In this document: positions 34,930 to 43,640 of the stretch, piece by piece
Numbering within the stretch: the first letter of the stretch is position 1
Layout of the letters: each line of letters opens with the position of its first letter
Origin: Geodermatophilus dictyosporus
GTDB taxonomy: Bacteria > Actinomycetota > Actinomycetes > Mycobacteriales > Geodermatophilaceae
Assembly: GCF_900115505.1 (NCBI RefSeq)
Contig: NZ_FOWQ01000001.1
Location: forward strand, 558,001 to 622,000
DNA: 64,000 nt
Direction of reading: 5' to 3'
Notes under the pieces: generated by a model
Told to the model about the DNA's origin: nothing
The model's input: only the letters and a program-made list of their open reading frames with translations
Databases searched by the model: none
Made by a program: the position numbers and the translations under genes

Positions 34930-36035
34930 CGGGCGGCTCCGTGGGCCGTGGACCCCGCGCGGTCGCCCAGGAGCGCGCGGAGGAGCGCGTCGTACCGCCG
35001 GGTCATCTGCACGGGGTCGTACCTCTCCGCGATCGTGCGTCTCGCGGCCTCCGACGCAGCCGTGCGCGCGTCGTGGTCGGTGAGGACCCGTCCGAGGGCG
35101 GCGGCGAGGTCCTCGGGCGCTCCGGGCGGCACCAGCAGGCCGCCACCGTCCCGGAGGACCTCGGTCAGACCGTCGACCGCGGTGGCGACGACCGGCCGTC
35201 CGGCCGCCATGGCCTCCAGGACGAAGACGGGCAGTCCCTCCCAGTCCGACGCGAGCGTGGCGACGTCCGCGGCGGCGAGCAGGCGCGGCACGTCCGACCG
35301 GTTGCCCAGGAGCCGCACCCGGTCCCCGAGCCCCAGGTCGGCGTGCAGCGCCTCGATCGCCGGCCGGTTGGGCCCGTCCCCGGCGACGAGGAGGACGCAG
35401 TCACCGGGCACCCGGGCCCACGCCCTCAGCAGGACGTCGTGCCGCTTCTGGTCCACCAGCCGTGCCGCGCAGAGGGCCACCGGGGCGTCCGGCGCCAGGC
35501 CCAGCTCGCGCCGGGCGTCCGCTGGGTCCGGCAGGTCGGGGGCGGTCACCGCGTTGGGGATGACGACGGGCCGGCGACGCAGGCCCGCGGCGCGCAGCCG
35601 GCCGGCGATCGCCTCGCTGACGGTCACCACCGCCCGGGGCGCCACCCCGAGCAGCCGGGCGGCCGGGCGGTAGTCCTCGGCGGCCACGCCGTGGAACACG
35701 GTGACGACCGGGACCCGGCGTCGACGGGTCAGCTGCGCCAGCGCCACCGCCGCGGTGACGCCGACGTTGTGCGCGATCACCGCGTCGGGATCGGTGGCCG
35801 CCAGCGCCCGGCGCGTCGCCGCGACGGCACGCGCCAGTCCTCCGGCGCTGCGCCGCGACAGGGGCACCCGGTGGACGTCGGCCAGTCCCGCCGCGACGAT
35901 CTCGTCCTCCCGGGAGCCGCCTGCGCTGGCCACCGACGAGCGCCACCCGACCTGGGGTCCCCGCCGCACGAGTTCGACGACCAGGGACTCCGCACCCCCG
36001 GTGCCCATCTCACCGATGGCGTGCAGGACGTGCAT
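34926..36035 (-). CDS. glycosyltransferase family 4
   Basis: A 369 aa GT-B enzyme: HVLHAIGEMGTGGAESLVVELVRRG at the N-terminus, VFHGVAAEDY, then AARLVDQKRHDVLLRAW, VAGDGPNRPAIEAL, LLGNRSDVPRLLAAADV and SDWEGLPVFVLEAMAAGRPVVAT with the Ex7E catalytic pattern. The first 26 bases overlap the end of the polymerase gene. Sugar specificity unknown. Confidence 0.9.
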   Translation of the reverse strand: MHVLHAIGEMGTGGAESLVVELVRRGPQVGWRSSVASAGGSREDEIVAAGLADVHRVPLSRRSAGGLARAVAATRRALAATDPDAVIAHNVGVTAAVALAQLTRRRRVPVVTVFHGVAAEDYRPAARLLGVAPRAVVTVSEAIAGRLRAAGLRRRPVVIPNAVTAPDLPDPADARRELGLAPDAPVALCAARLVDQKRHDVLLRAWARVPGDCVLLVAGDGPNRPAIEALHADLGLGDRVRLLGNRSDVPRLLAAADVATLASDWEGLPVFVLEAMAAGRPVVATAVDGLTEVLRDGGGLLVPPGAPEDLAAALGRVLTDHDARTAASEAARRTIAERYDPVQMTRRYDALLRALLGDRAGSTAHGAAR

Positions 36036-37308
36036 CGACAGCTCTCCTCTCCCGGCCGGGGTCGCCGGTGCGACTGCGCAGGTCGAGGGCGGCGGCGATC
36101 GCCAGGCCCGCCCACAGCGGCATGTAGTACTGCTCGGACAGGAACACCGAGCTCACGCAGACGGCCAGCAGGCTCCCCTGGACGGCGAGGGCCGCCAGCA
36201 GCCAGGGGTCCCGTTCGGCGGCACGGTCGGCGCGGCGCCGCCGGACGGCGTTCTCGCTGGCCACGAGCGCCGCCACGATCCCGCCGACGAACAGCAGCAG
36301 AGCCGTCAGCCCGAGCTCGGCGCCCACCTCGAGGTACATCTCGTGGGCCACCGGGGTGAGTTCGGCGAGCTCCGCGAAGCCGGAGTACTCGACGTACCCG
36401 CCACGGAAGCCGCCCGGTCCCACGCCCAGGAGCGGGTTGTCCGCGAGCATCCGGGCCGCGGCCTGCCAGCGCAGCAGCCGGGTGTCGACGTTGCTCGCGG
36501 CGATGTAGGTCTTCTGGTCCAGTGCCTGCTGCACCACGTCCTGGGCCAGCACCAGGATGGGTACGGCCAGGGCGGCGAGCAGCGCCCCGGCCGCCGCGAG
36601 GAAGCGGGCCGGCACCAGACCCCGGGCCAGGGCCCAGACCAGGACGAGGGTCGTGGCGATGATCCCGCCCCGGGACAGCGTGGCCAGCGCGCCCACGAGC
36701 AGCAGGGCGAGGACCGCTCCCCAGGCCAGCGAGGTCAGCGGTCGCGCGGCCTTCCGGACGGCGAGCAGGACGATCGGGACGGCCGCCGTGATCACGTAGG
36801 CGAGGTCGTTGGGGTCCTCGAGCGGTCCGGTCGCCCGGGGGGAGCCGAGGAACGCGAAGCTGACCACGGCGCCCGCGGCGCTCGCCGCGGCCCCGGCGAC
36901 CAGCGCGTAGAGCCCCACCCACGGGTCGACGTCGCGGGTGAGGACGTCGACGAGCGCCACGACCAGCAGCAGGAAGGGCAACCAGCGGATGGCGTAGGAC
37001 AGCGCGTAGCCGTTGTCCAGGTTCACCGCGGTGGAGGCCAGCACCAGGGGGACCAGGCCCACGGCGCACCAGACGACCGGGTGGGAGACGCCGACCGGGC
37101 GTCCGCGTGCCAGGCGGCCGACCAGCCACGTCACCAGGAACAGGGCCGGTGCCACCTTGCCCAGGTTGGCGTCGACGTCCTGCAGGTACCCCTCGAGCGG
37201 GGCCAGCGCGAGGGTGGCGACGAGCGTGACGCGCAACAGCCGGCTGCGCGGGGGCCGCGCACCGGTGTCCTCTCCGGCCCCCTCCAGGCTGCGGGGAACG
37301 GCCGGCAC
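36010..37308 (-). CDS. O-antigen ligase / Wzy-type polymerase
   Basis: A 432 aa membrane protein with about 10-12 helices and the Wzy_C domain: a large periplasmic loop containing TRLLRWQAAARMLADNPLLGVGPGGF and VAHEMYLEVGAELGL, the family signature with the conserved His. It polymerises lipid-linked repeat units, or ligates them, outside the cytoplasmic membrane. The GTG at 37308 lies eight bases after the stop of the sugar transferase gene, with GGGAGG upstream at 12 bases; a longer frame to 37467 runs into that gene and is rejected. Confidence 0.85.
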   Translation of the reverse strand: MPAVPRSLEGAGEDTGARPPRSRLLRVTLVATLALAPLEGYLQDVDANLGKVAPALFLVTWLVGRLARGRPVGVSHPVVWCAVGLVPLVLASTAVNLDNGYALSYAIRWLPFLLLVVALVDVLTRDVDPWVGLYALVAGAAASAAGAVVSFAFLGSPRATGPLEDPNDLAYVITAAVPIVLLAVRKAARPLTSLAWGAVLALLLVGALATLSRGGIIATTLVLVWALARGLVPARFLAAAGALLAALAVPILVLAQDVVQQALDQKTYIAASNVDTRLLRWQAAARMLADNPLLGVGPGGFRGGYVEYSGFAELAELTPVAHEMYLEVGAELGLTALLLFVGGIVAALVASENAVRRRRADRAAERDPWLLAALAVQGSLLAVCVSSVFLSEQYYMPLWAGLAIAAALDLRSRTGDPGRERRAVDARPARHR

Positions 37309-37316
37309 GTACGCCG

Positions 37317-38795
37317 TCAACCTCCCTGCCGTCGCACGACCTGGCCCACCGTCTTCACGACGATCTTCATGTCGAGCCACGGCGACCAGTTCTCGATGTA
37401 GTAGTTGTCGAAGCGGGCACGGTCCTCGATGGAGGTGTCCCCCCGCAGGCCGTGCGCCTGGGCCCACCCGGTCAGCCCGGCCGGCACGCGGTGGCGGGCG
37501 GTGTACCGCGGGATGTGCGAGGAGAACTGCTCGACGAAGTGGGGACGCTCGGGGCGCGGACCGACCAGGCTCATGTCACCCCGGATGATGTTCCACAGCT
37601 GCGGCAGCTCGTCGAGGGACGTCGCCCGGATGAACCTGCCGACCGGGCCCAGGCGGTCGTCGTGCTTGATGTTCCAGTTGGTCTGCGACTCGGTGTCGTC
37701 GACCGGCTTGAGGGAACGGAACTTCAGCACGTCGAACGGCCGCCCGTCGATGCCCACCCGCTGCTGGCGGAAGATGATGCCCGGGCCACCCTCGTACCGG
37801 ACCGCGAGCGCGACGGCGGCCATGATCGGGGAGAGGCAGAGGAAGGCCAGGCCGGCGACGGCGACGTCGGCCACCCGCTTCGCCGTCCACCAGGGGCTGC
37901 GGAAGACCGCGCGGCGGACCCGGACGAGGGGGATGCCCCAGATCTCGTCGGTGTACCGGTTGGCGTTGTGCAGCTCGAACAGGCGGGGGACGAGGAAGAC
38001 CTCGACGTCGAGCCGGTCGCACGTCCGCAGGATGTCGACGAGCTCGTCCTCCTGCGCCGACCCGAAGGCCACGATGACGTCGCGGATGGACTGCTCGCGG
38101 ATGACCCGTCCCAGGTCCCGGTAGGCGCCGAGCACGGGGGCGGGCAGCAGGGGCGTGTCGTCGGCCGGCGGGTCGTCGTCGATGAACCCCACCGGGTCGA
38201 GACCGTAGGTCCGGCGCTCCAGGAGCGTGTCGGCCAGCCGGATCCCGACGTGTCCGGCACCGACGATGAGGGTCCGGTGGCGGACGAACCCCCGGCAGCG
38301 GGCCCGCCGGACGACCGAGTAGGCGATCCGACGCACCACGAGCACCGCCGCCAGCAGGACGGCCGCGTGCAGGACCTGCCGCGGCGGGGGGTCCACGTGC
38401 GGCAGCAGGGAGATCATGGCGAGCTTGAACGCGAAGCCGACGAACGACGCGGCCACGAGGTAGGGCAGGTCGTCGAGCAGGGAGAGGTTCAACCTCGATC
38501 GGTACAGGCCGGCGATGTAGAAGACCGTGATGTTGACGAGCAGCACCACCCCGTGGATGGGTGACGTCGGCTGCGTGATCGCGGTGGCGACGACGAAGGC
38601 CACGACGTCGGCGAGGACCAGGTAGGGCCGGACACCACCGCGGAGCCACCAGGGCTCCGGGTTGCGCCAGGGGGCCTCCAGGCTCAGCGCCGTGGCCTTC
38701 GGCGGTGGCGGCGGGGCCGTCGCCGCGGACCCGGGCGTGGCCACCACCACGTCCGGGTCCACCCTCTGTCGAACGTGCTCGGTCACGCGAACCAC
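37317..38795 (-). CDS. polyprenyl glycosylphosphotransferase (initiating sugar transferase)
   Basis: A 492 aa membrane enzyme that starts the polymer by placing a sugar-1-phosphate on undecaprenyl phosphate. Four to five N-terminal helices are followed by a Rossmann-like middle domain (TLIVGAGHVGIRLADTLL) and, after another helix, the bacterial sugar transferase domain: FRQQRVGIDGRPFDVLKFRSL, SLDELPQLWNIIRGDMSLVGPRP and VPAGLTGWAQAHGLRG. The GTG at 38795 is given; the GTG at 38786 is equally possible. It is first in the operon reaching to 30111, so its upstream gap (38796-39004) should hold the main promoter. Confidence 0.92.
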   Translation of the reverse strand: MVRVTEHVRQRVDPDVVVATPGSAATAPPPPPKATALSLEAPWRNPEPWWLRGGVRPYLVLADVVAFVVATAITQPTSPIHGVVLLVNITVFYIAGLYRSRLNLSLLDDLPYLVAASFVGFAFKLAMISLLPHVDPPPRQVLHAAVLLAAVLVVRRIAYSVVRRARCRGFVRHRTLIVGAGHVGIRLADTLLERRTYGLDPVGFIDDDPPADDTPLLPAPVLGAYRDLGRVIREQSIRDVIVAFGSAQEDELVDILRTCDRLDVEVFLVPRLFELHNANRYTDEIWGIPLVRVRRAVFRSPWWTAKRVADVAVAGLAFLCLSPIMAAVALAVRYEGGPGIIFRQQRVGIDGRPFDVLKFRSLKPVDDTESQTNWNIKHDDRLGPVGRFIRATSLDELPQLWNIIRGDMSLVGPRPERPHFVEQFSSHIPRYTARHRVPAGLTGWAQAHGLRGDTSIEDRARFDNYYIENWSPWLDMKIVVKTVGQVVRRQGG

Positions 38796-39004
38796 CCCCG
38801 TGTCGCCTCAGCCCGAAGACACTATCCGCACCGGCGTGTCGCCGCCCGTCGAGGTCAGCCGTGCGGAGCGGGCACCGTCCCGGCCCACGGCCGGTCCCCG
38901 GGCGACTCCGCTGCGTCGCGCTCGTGAGGTCCCGCGGGCCCACGGCGGTGGACGGTCAGCCGCCTGACCGCGGCCTCCCAGCCCGGTGCTGTTCACTCGC
39001 CGCC

Positions 39005-39709
39005 GTGGACGCCCTCGACCGCCTCTGGACCCGCGCGACCGCCGAGGTGCCCCTCCCCCTCGAGGTGCTCGTCCTCACCGCCCTGGTCGCGCTCGTGGTG
39101 GTGACCAGCCCGGCGCTGTGGCGGCCGGCCCGCACGGTGGTGACCATCGCGCACGAGGGCGCGCACGGCCTGGCCGCGGTCGCCACGGGCCGCCGGCTGG
39201 CCGGCATCCGGCTGCACTCGGACACCTCGGGGCTGACGGTGTCCGCCGGGCGCCCCACGGGGCTGGGCATGGTGCTCACCCTGCTGGCCGGCTACGTCGG
39301 CCCCGGGCTGTTCGGGCTGGGTGCGGCCGCGCTGCTGGCGGCCGGCTACGCCGTCGGGGTGCTGTGGGCCGTCCTCGCCCTGCTGGCGCTGCTGCTGCTG
39401 CAGATCCGCAACTTCTACGGCCTGGGGGCGGTGCTGGTGACCGGCGCCGTCGTCGTCGGCGTCACCGGGTGGCTGCCGGCGGCCGCGCAGGCCGCGTTCG
39501 CCGCCGTCGTCACCTGGTTCCTGCTGCTCGCCGCGCCGCGGACGGTGCTCGAGCTGCAGGCCGAACGGCGCCGCCGCGGCACCCCGGACTCCGACGCCGA
39601 CCAGCTCGCCCGGCTCACCCACGTCCCCGCCGCGGTGTGGGTGGCCGTCTTCCTGCTCGTCGACGTCGCCGCGCTGGTGCTCGCCGCGACCTGGCTGCTG
39701 GCGGGCTAG
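39005..39709 (+). CDS. M50B-like membrane metalloprotease family protein
   Basis: A 234 aa membrane protein of the peptidase M50B-like group (PF13398). HEGAHGLAA near residues 49-57 provides HExxH. Several helices follow, with LLAGYVGPGLFG and LLLLQIRNFYG. Whether it is an active intramembrane protease is uncertain; no clear second metal motif is seen. The GTG at 39005 is the first start that gives the family N-terminus. Its stop shares CTAG with the stop of the convergent GH65 gene. Confidence 0.8.
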   Translation: MDALDRLWTRATAEVPLPLEVLVLTALVALVVVTSPALWRPARTVVTIAHEGAHGLAAVATGRRLAGIRLHSDTSGLTVSAGRPTGLGMVLTLLAGYVGPGLFGLGAAALLAAGYAVGVLWAVLALLALLLLQIRNFYGLGAVLVTGAVVVGVTGWLPAAAQAAFAAVVTWFLLLAAPRTVLELQAERRRRGTPDSDADQLARLTHVPAAVWVAVFLLVDVAALVLAATWLLAG

Positions 39710-42078
39710 TCGCGGCGGCCGTTGCCCCGGCGGCGCGGCGCGGCGCCCGGCGGCTGGGACACCGGCGCCACCTCCGGCGCGGGCGGGTTGTCCAGCACCA
39801 GGTCGGCGTCGCCCACGGTGACCCGCCGGCCGTGGTGGTGGACGTCGAGCGGCTCGCCGTCGCGCAGGCAGTAGGTCGTGCGCTCCTTCTCGATGGTCAC
39901 CTGCAGGCAACGGCCCTGGTAGGCCAGCCGGAAGCGCAGCCGGTCGATCCGCGAGGGCAGCCGCGGGCTGAACAGCAGCCGGCCGTCGTGGTCGCGCATG
40001 CCGCCGAACCCGGCGACGGCGATCATCCAGCCCCCCGCCAGGGAGGCGATGTGCAGGCCGTGCCCGGCGTTGCCGTGCAGGTTCTGCAGGTCGGTCAGCG
40101 CGGCCTCGCCCCAGTAGTCGTAGGCCAGCTCCAGGTGCCCGGTCTCGGCCGCCACGACCGCCTGCTGGGCGGCCGACAGCGAGCTGTCGCGCACGGTGCG
40201 AGCCTCGTAGTAGGCGAAGTCGGCGACCTTCTCCTCGTGGGTGAAGGCGTCGCCGCGCAGGTGCAGCGCCATCACCAGGTCGGCCTGCTTGACCACCTGC
40301 TTGCGGTAGATCTCGAAGTACGGGTAGTGCAGCAGCAGCGGGTAGCGGTCGGGCGGGGTCGCGGCGAAGTCCCACTCCTCGTGGTGGGTGAACGCCTCGG
40401 ACTGCATGTGCACGCCCAGGCGCGGGTCCCACGGCACGCGCATCAGCCGGGCGGCCCGCTGCCAGTGGGCGACCTCCTCCTCGGTGACCTCCAGCCGCCC
40501 GGCGACGTCGGGCTGGCGCTCGACCGCCGCGGCCGCCTCGCGCAGGTTCCGCTGCGCCATGAGGTTCGTGTAGACGTTGTTGTCCACCACCGCGGTGTAC
40601 TCGTCGGGGCCGGTCACCCCGTCGATGCGGAACCCGTCCTCGGCGTCGAAGTGGCCCAGCGACGCCCACAGCCGGGCGGTCTCCACGAGCAGCTCGGCGC
40701 CGAAGTCCCGCTCGAACTCCTCGTCCTGAGTCGCGTGCACGTAGCGGACGACGGCGTCGGCGATGTCGGCGTTGATGTGGAAGGCCGCCGTCCCCGCCGG
40801 CCAGTAGCCGCTGGTCTCCTCGCCGCGGATGGTCCGCCACGGGAAGGCCGCACCCTGCCGGCCCAGCTCGCGCGCCCGCGAGCGCGCCAGGTCCAGCGTC
40901 GAGTGCCGCCACCGCAGGGCGTCGCGGACGGCGTCGGGCGCGATGTAGGTGAGCACGGGCAGCACGTAGGTCTCGGTGTCCCAGAAGGTGTGCCCGTCGT
41001 ACCCGGGGCCGGTGAGCCCCTTGGCCGGGATCGGCTGGCGCTCGGCGCGCAGGCCCGCCTGCAGCACGTGGAAGACACCGACCCGCACGGCCTGCTGCAG
41101 CTCGCCGTCCCCGTCGATCTCGACGTCGGCCAGCGCCCAGTGGTGGTCGAGGACCTCCTTCTGCTCGCGCATGAGCCGCTCGAAGCCGGCCAGCTTCGCC
41201 GTCGCCAGCGCGCCCTCCACCTGGTCGCGCAGCGCCGCGGCCGAGCGGCGCGAGCTCCAGCCGTAGGACAGGTACTTGACCAGCTTGAGCGAGGAGCCCT
41301 GCGGCAGCCGGGCGGCGAGGGTGAAGCGGGCCAGGTCCTCGCCGGCCTCCATGTCCTGCGTGGCGGTGTCGGGGACGTCGACGACGTGGTCCATGCCCGC
41401 GGCCATCCGCAGCCTGCTGCGCCGCGTCCGGTGCACCAGCACCGCTCGCTGGCCGCGGCCGACGGCCAGCTCGTTGACCAGCGGGCGGCGCAGCGCGGCG
41501 GCCGCGCGCGGGTCGTCGCCCTCGGTGCCGCTGTCGACCGGCTCGTTGGCCAGCAGGTCCGACTGCAGCGCCACGTAGAGGTCGCCGCGGTCGTCGCTGC
41601 ACTCCACCGAGTACTCGATCGCGGCGATCGAGCGCCGGCGCAGCGAGACCAGCCGGGTGCTGGTCACCGTCACCGTGCGCCCGTTGGGCGAGCGCCACTC
41701 GGTCACCCGCCGCAGCACGCCGCGGCGCAGGTCGAGGGTGCGGCGGTGGTCGACGACCTCGCCGTAGTCGAGGTCGAGCGGGGTGTCGCCGACCAGCAGC
41801 CGCACCAGCTTGCCGTCGGTGACGTTGACGACGGTCTGCCCCTGCTCGGGGAACCCGTAGCCGGCCTCGGCGTAGGGCAGCGGCCGCTCCTCGAAGAAGC
41901 CGTTGAGGTAGGTGCCGGGGACGACGATCGGCTCCCCCTCCTCGAACGAGCCGCGCATGCCGATGTGCCCGTTGGCCAGGGCGAACACCGACTCGTGGAC
42001 GCCGAGGGAGGCGTGGTCGAGGCCGATCTCGGTGAGGGACCACGGCTCGATCGGGAAGCTGGGCCGGCCCTCGGTCAC
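39706..42078 (-). CDS. GH65 family maltose/trehalose phosphorylase-type enzyme
   Basis: A 790 aa glycoside phosphorylase. N-terminal beta-sandwich (ALANGHIGMRGSFEEG), then the (alpha/alpha)6 barrel with FWDTETYVLPVL, HINADIADAV, and the catalytic Glu in TGPDEYTAVVDNNVYTN at about residues 486-500. Phosphate-binding and C-terminal jelly-roll segments follow. It should convert an alpha-linked glucose disaccharide plus phosphate into beta-glucose-1-phosphate and glucose; whether maltose, trehalose or kojibiose is not decidable by eye. The GTG overlaps the stop of the HAD mutase gene by GTGA, a classic pairing. Confidence 0.92.
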   Translation of the reverse strand: MTEGRPSFPIEPWSLTEIGLDHASLGVHESVFALANGHIGMRGSFEEGEPIVVPGTYLNGFFEERPLPYAEAGYGFPEQGQTVVNVTDGKLVRLLVGDTPLDLDYGEVVDHRRTLDLRRGVLRRVTEWRSPNGRTVTVTSTRLVSLRRRSIAAIEYSVECSDDRGDLYVALQSDLLANEPVDSGTEGDDPRAAAALRRPLVNELAVGRGQRAVLVHRTRRSRLRMAAGMDHVVDVPDTATQDMEAGEDLARFTLAARLPQGSSLKLVKYLSYGWSSRRSAAALRDQVEGALATAKLAGFERLMREQKEVLDHHWALADVEIDGDGELQQAVRVGVFHVLQAGLRAERQPIPAKGLTGPGYDGHTFWDTETYVLPVLTYIAPDAVRDALRWRHSTLDLARSRARELGRQGAAFPWRTIRGEETSGYWPAGTAAFHINADIADAVVRYVHATQDEEFERDFGAELLVETARLWASLGHFDAEDGFRIDGVTGPDEYTAVVDNNVYTNLMAQRNLREAAAAVERQPDVAGRLEVTEEEVAHWQRAARLMRVPWDPRLGVHMQSEAFTHHEEWDFAATPPDRYPLLLHYPYFEIYRKQVVKQADLVMALHLRGDAFTHEEKVADFAYYEARTVRDSSLSAAQQAVVAAETGHLELAYDYWGEAALTDLQNLHGNAGHGLHIASLAGGWMIAVAGFGGMRDHDGRLLFSPRLPSRIDRLRFRLAYQGRCLQVTIEKERTTYCLRDGEPLDVHHHGRRVTVGDADLVLDNPPAPEVAPVSQPPGAAPRRRGNGRRD

Positions 42079-42809
42079 CGGGCGCCGCCGTCGAGCAGCT
42101 GGTCGAGGTCGGTCACGACGACGTCGGCGCCGTGCGCGCGCAGCGCCTCGGCCTGCCCCACCCGGTCCACCCCCACGACGTGGCCGAACCGCCCGGCCCG
42201 CCCGGCCTCGACACCGGCCAGGGCGTCCTCGAAGACGGCGGCCTCGGCGGGCTCGACGCCCAGCGCCCGCGCGCCGGCCAGGAAGGTGTCGGGTGCGGGC
42301 TTCCCGCGCAGCCCCTCGCGGGCGGTGACCAGGCCGTCGACGCGGGCGTCGATGAGGTCGGCGAACCCGCCGGCGGCGATCACCTGCTCGCCGTTGGCCG
42401 AGGCGGTGACCACCGCGGTGGCCAGCCCCGCGTCCCGGGCCGCGCGCAGGTAGGCCAGGGAGCCGGGGTAGACCTCGACGCCGTTCTCGGCGAGCTCGGC
42501 CAGCAGCAGCTCGTTCTTGCGGCGGCCGATGCCGTGCACGGTCGCCGCGTCCGCCGGGTCGTCGGGTGTGCCCTCGGGCAGCGTGATGCCGCGGCTGGCC
42601 AGGAAGTCGCGGACGCCGTCGGCCCGCGGCTTGCCGTCGACGTAGCGGTTGTAGTCCAGCTGGGTGAACAGCGGCGCCTGCGGGTCGCCGGCACGCAGGT
42701 ACTCGTCGAAGGTGCGCTTCCACGCGGCCATGTGCACCGTCGCGGTGCGGGTGAGCACGCCGTCCATGTCGAAGAGACAGGCACGGATGCCGTCGGGGAG
42801 TCCGAGCAC
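42075..42809 (-). CDS. HAD family beta-phosphoglucomutase
   Basis: A 244 aa haloacid-dehalogenase enzyme: nucleophile loop FDMDGVLT at 13-20, [12 protein letters not shown] in motif [10 protein letters not shown] (Lys, motif III) and [12 protein letters not shown] (motif IV). The [14 protein letters not shown] cap region fits beta-phosphoglucomutase. It converts the beta-glucose-1-phosphate made by the downstream GH65 enzyme into glucose-6-phosphate for glycolysis. The GTG at 42809 lies six bases after TAGCGT (- strand, 42816-42821), so the two-gene transcript is probably leaderless. Confidence 0.9.
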   Translation of the reverse strand: MLGLPDGIRACLFDMDGVLTRTATVHMAAWKRTFDEYLRAGDPQAPLFTQLDYNRYVDGKPRADGVRDFLASRGITLPEGTPDDPADAATVHGIGRRKNELLLAELAENGVEVYPGSLAYLRAARDAGLATAVVTASANGEQVIAAGGFADLIDARVDGLVTAREGLRGKPAPDTFLAGARALGVEPAEAAVFEDALAGVEAGRAGRFGHVVGVDRVGQAEALRAHGADVVVTDLDQLLDGGAR

Positions 42810-42892
42810 GCGCCGACGCTACCGGCGCGCGCATGGCGGCGACGGGTCGACCACCTGTCCGGGTGCCGGCGCCGGCGGGCGGGGCACCCTCC

Positions 42893-42946
42893 GGCCCCGC
42901 TGCAGGGGCCCGCCGGGAGTCTGCGAGCGGTGGGGGCAGCGGGCCC
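42893..42946 (+). repeat. inverted-repeat-ended element, intergenic copy
   Basis: About 54 bases, ends GGCCCCGCTGC and GCAGCGGGCCC (one mismatch in the pairing). Matches the reverse complement of the fxsA insertion at 19486-19536 through CTGCAGGGGCCCGCCG and GCGAGCGG-GGGGGCAGCG. It lies between the HAD gene and the PEBP gene, just before the TAGGGT promoter box. Confidence 0.75.
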
Positions 42947-43008
42947 TGTCACTAGGGTCGGCGTGGAGGTGGCAGGACGCGCCGCCCCGGACCCGAGGAG
43001 AGGACCCC

Positions 43009-43554
43009 ATGGCCGAGCGGCCCGCGCCCCCGAACCCCTACGACTTCCTGCCCCCCGTCCCGTCGTTCACGGTGACCAGCACCGACGTCGGCGACGGGGA
43101 GGTGCTGCCGATGCCGCACGTGAGCGGGGTCCTGGGCGCCGGCGGGGAGGACCGCTCGCCGCAGCTGTCGTGGTCGGGCTTCCCGGAGGGCACCAAGGGG
43201 TTCGCCGTCACCGTCTACGACCCCGACGCCCCGACGGCCAGCGGCTTCTGGCACTGGATCGTCACCGGCCTGCCCGCCTCGGTCACCGAGCTGCCCGCCG
43301 GCGCCGGCGACCGGGACGGCTCGGGGCTCCCGGCCGGCGCACGGCAGCTGCGCAACGACGCGGGCTTCCCCGGCTACGTCGGCGCCGCTCCCCCGGCCGG
43401 GCACGGACCGCACCGCTACTACACCGTCGTGCACGCCCTCGACGTCGAGGACACCGGCGTGCCCGAGGACGCCTCGCCCGCCTTCCACGGGTTCACCCTC
43501 TTCGGCCACACCCTCGCCCGTGCCGTCCTGGTACCCACCTACTCCCAACAGTGA
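43009..43554 (+). CDS. YbhB/YbcL family Raf kinase inhibitor-like (PEBP) protein
   Basis: A 181 aa soluble PEBP-fold protein: [34 protein letters not shown] with the anion-pocket Asp and His, and the [13 protein letters not shown] strand. Bacterial members bind anionic ligands; their role is poorly known. The ATG follows CGAGGAGAGGA, and TAGGGT at 42953-42958 suggests a promoter with a 44-base leader. No operon partner. Confidence 0.92.
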   Translation: MAERPAPPNPYDFLPPVPSFTVTSTDVGDGEVLPMPHVSGVLGAGGEDRSPQLSWSGFPEGTKGFAVTVYDPDAPTASGFWHWIVTGLPASVTELPAGAGDRDGSGLPAGARQLRNDAGFPGYVGAAPPAGHGPHRYYTVVHALDVEDTGVPEDASPAFHGFTLFGHTLARAVLVPTYSQQ

Positions 43555-43640
43555 CGACGCTCCGGCAGGACACGGAACGGTAACGGGGTCGTAGGCCGCC
43601 GGGGCACGCGCCCGGCGGGGGAACCGGGTATCCACGGATC

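Noticed and set aside
35554..35571. Near match GTTGGGGATGACGA in a glycosyltransferase gene
   Set aside because: Two mismatches and coding; orientation agrees with the arm, but one case is not evidence.
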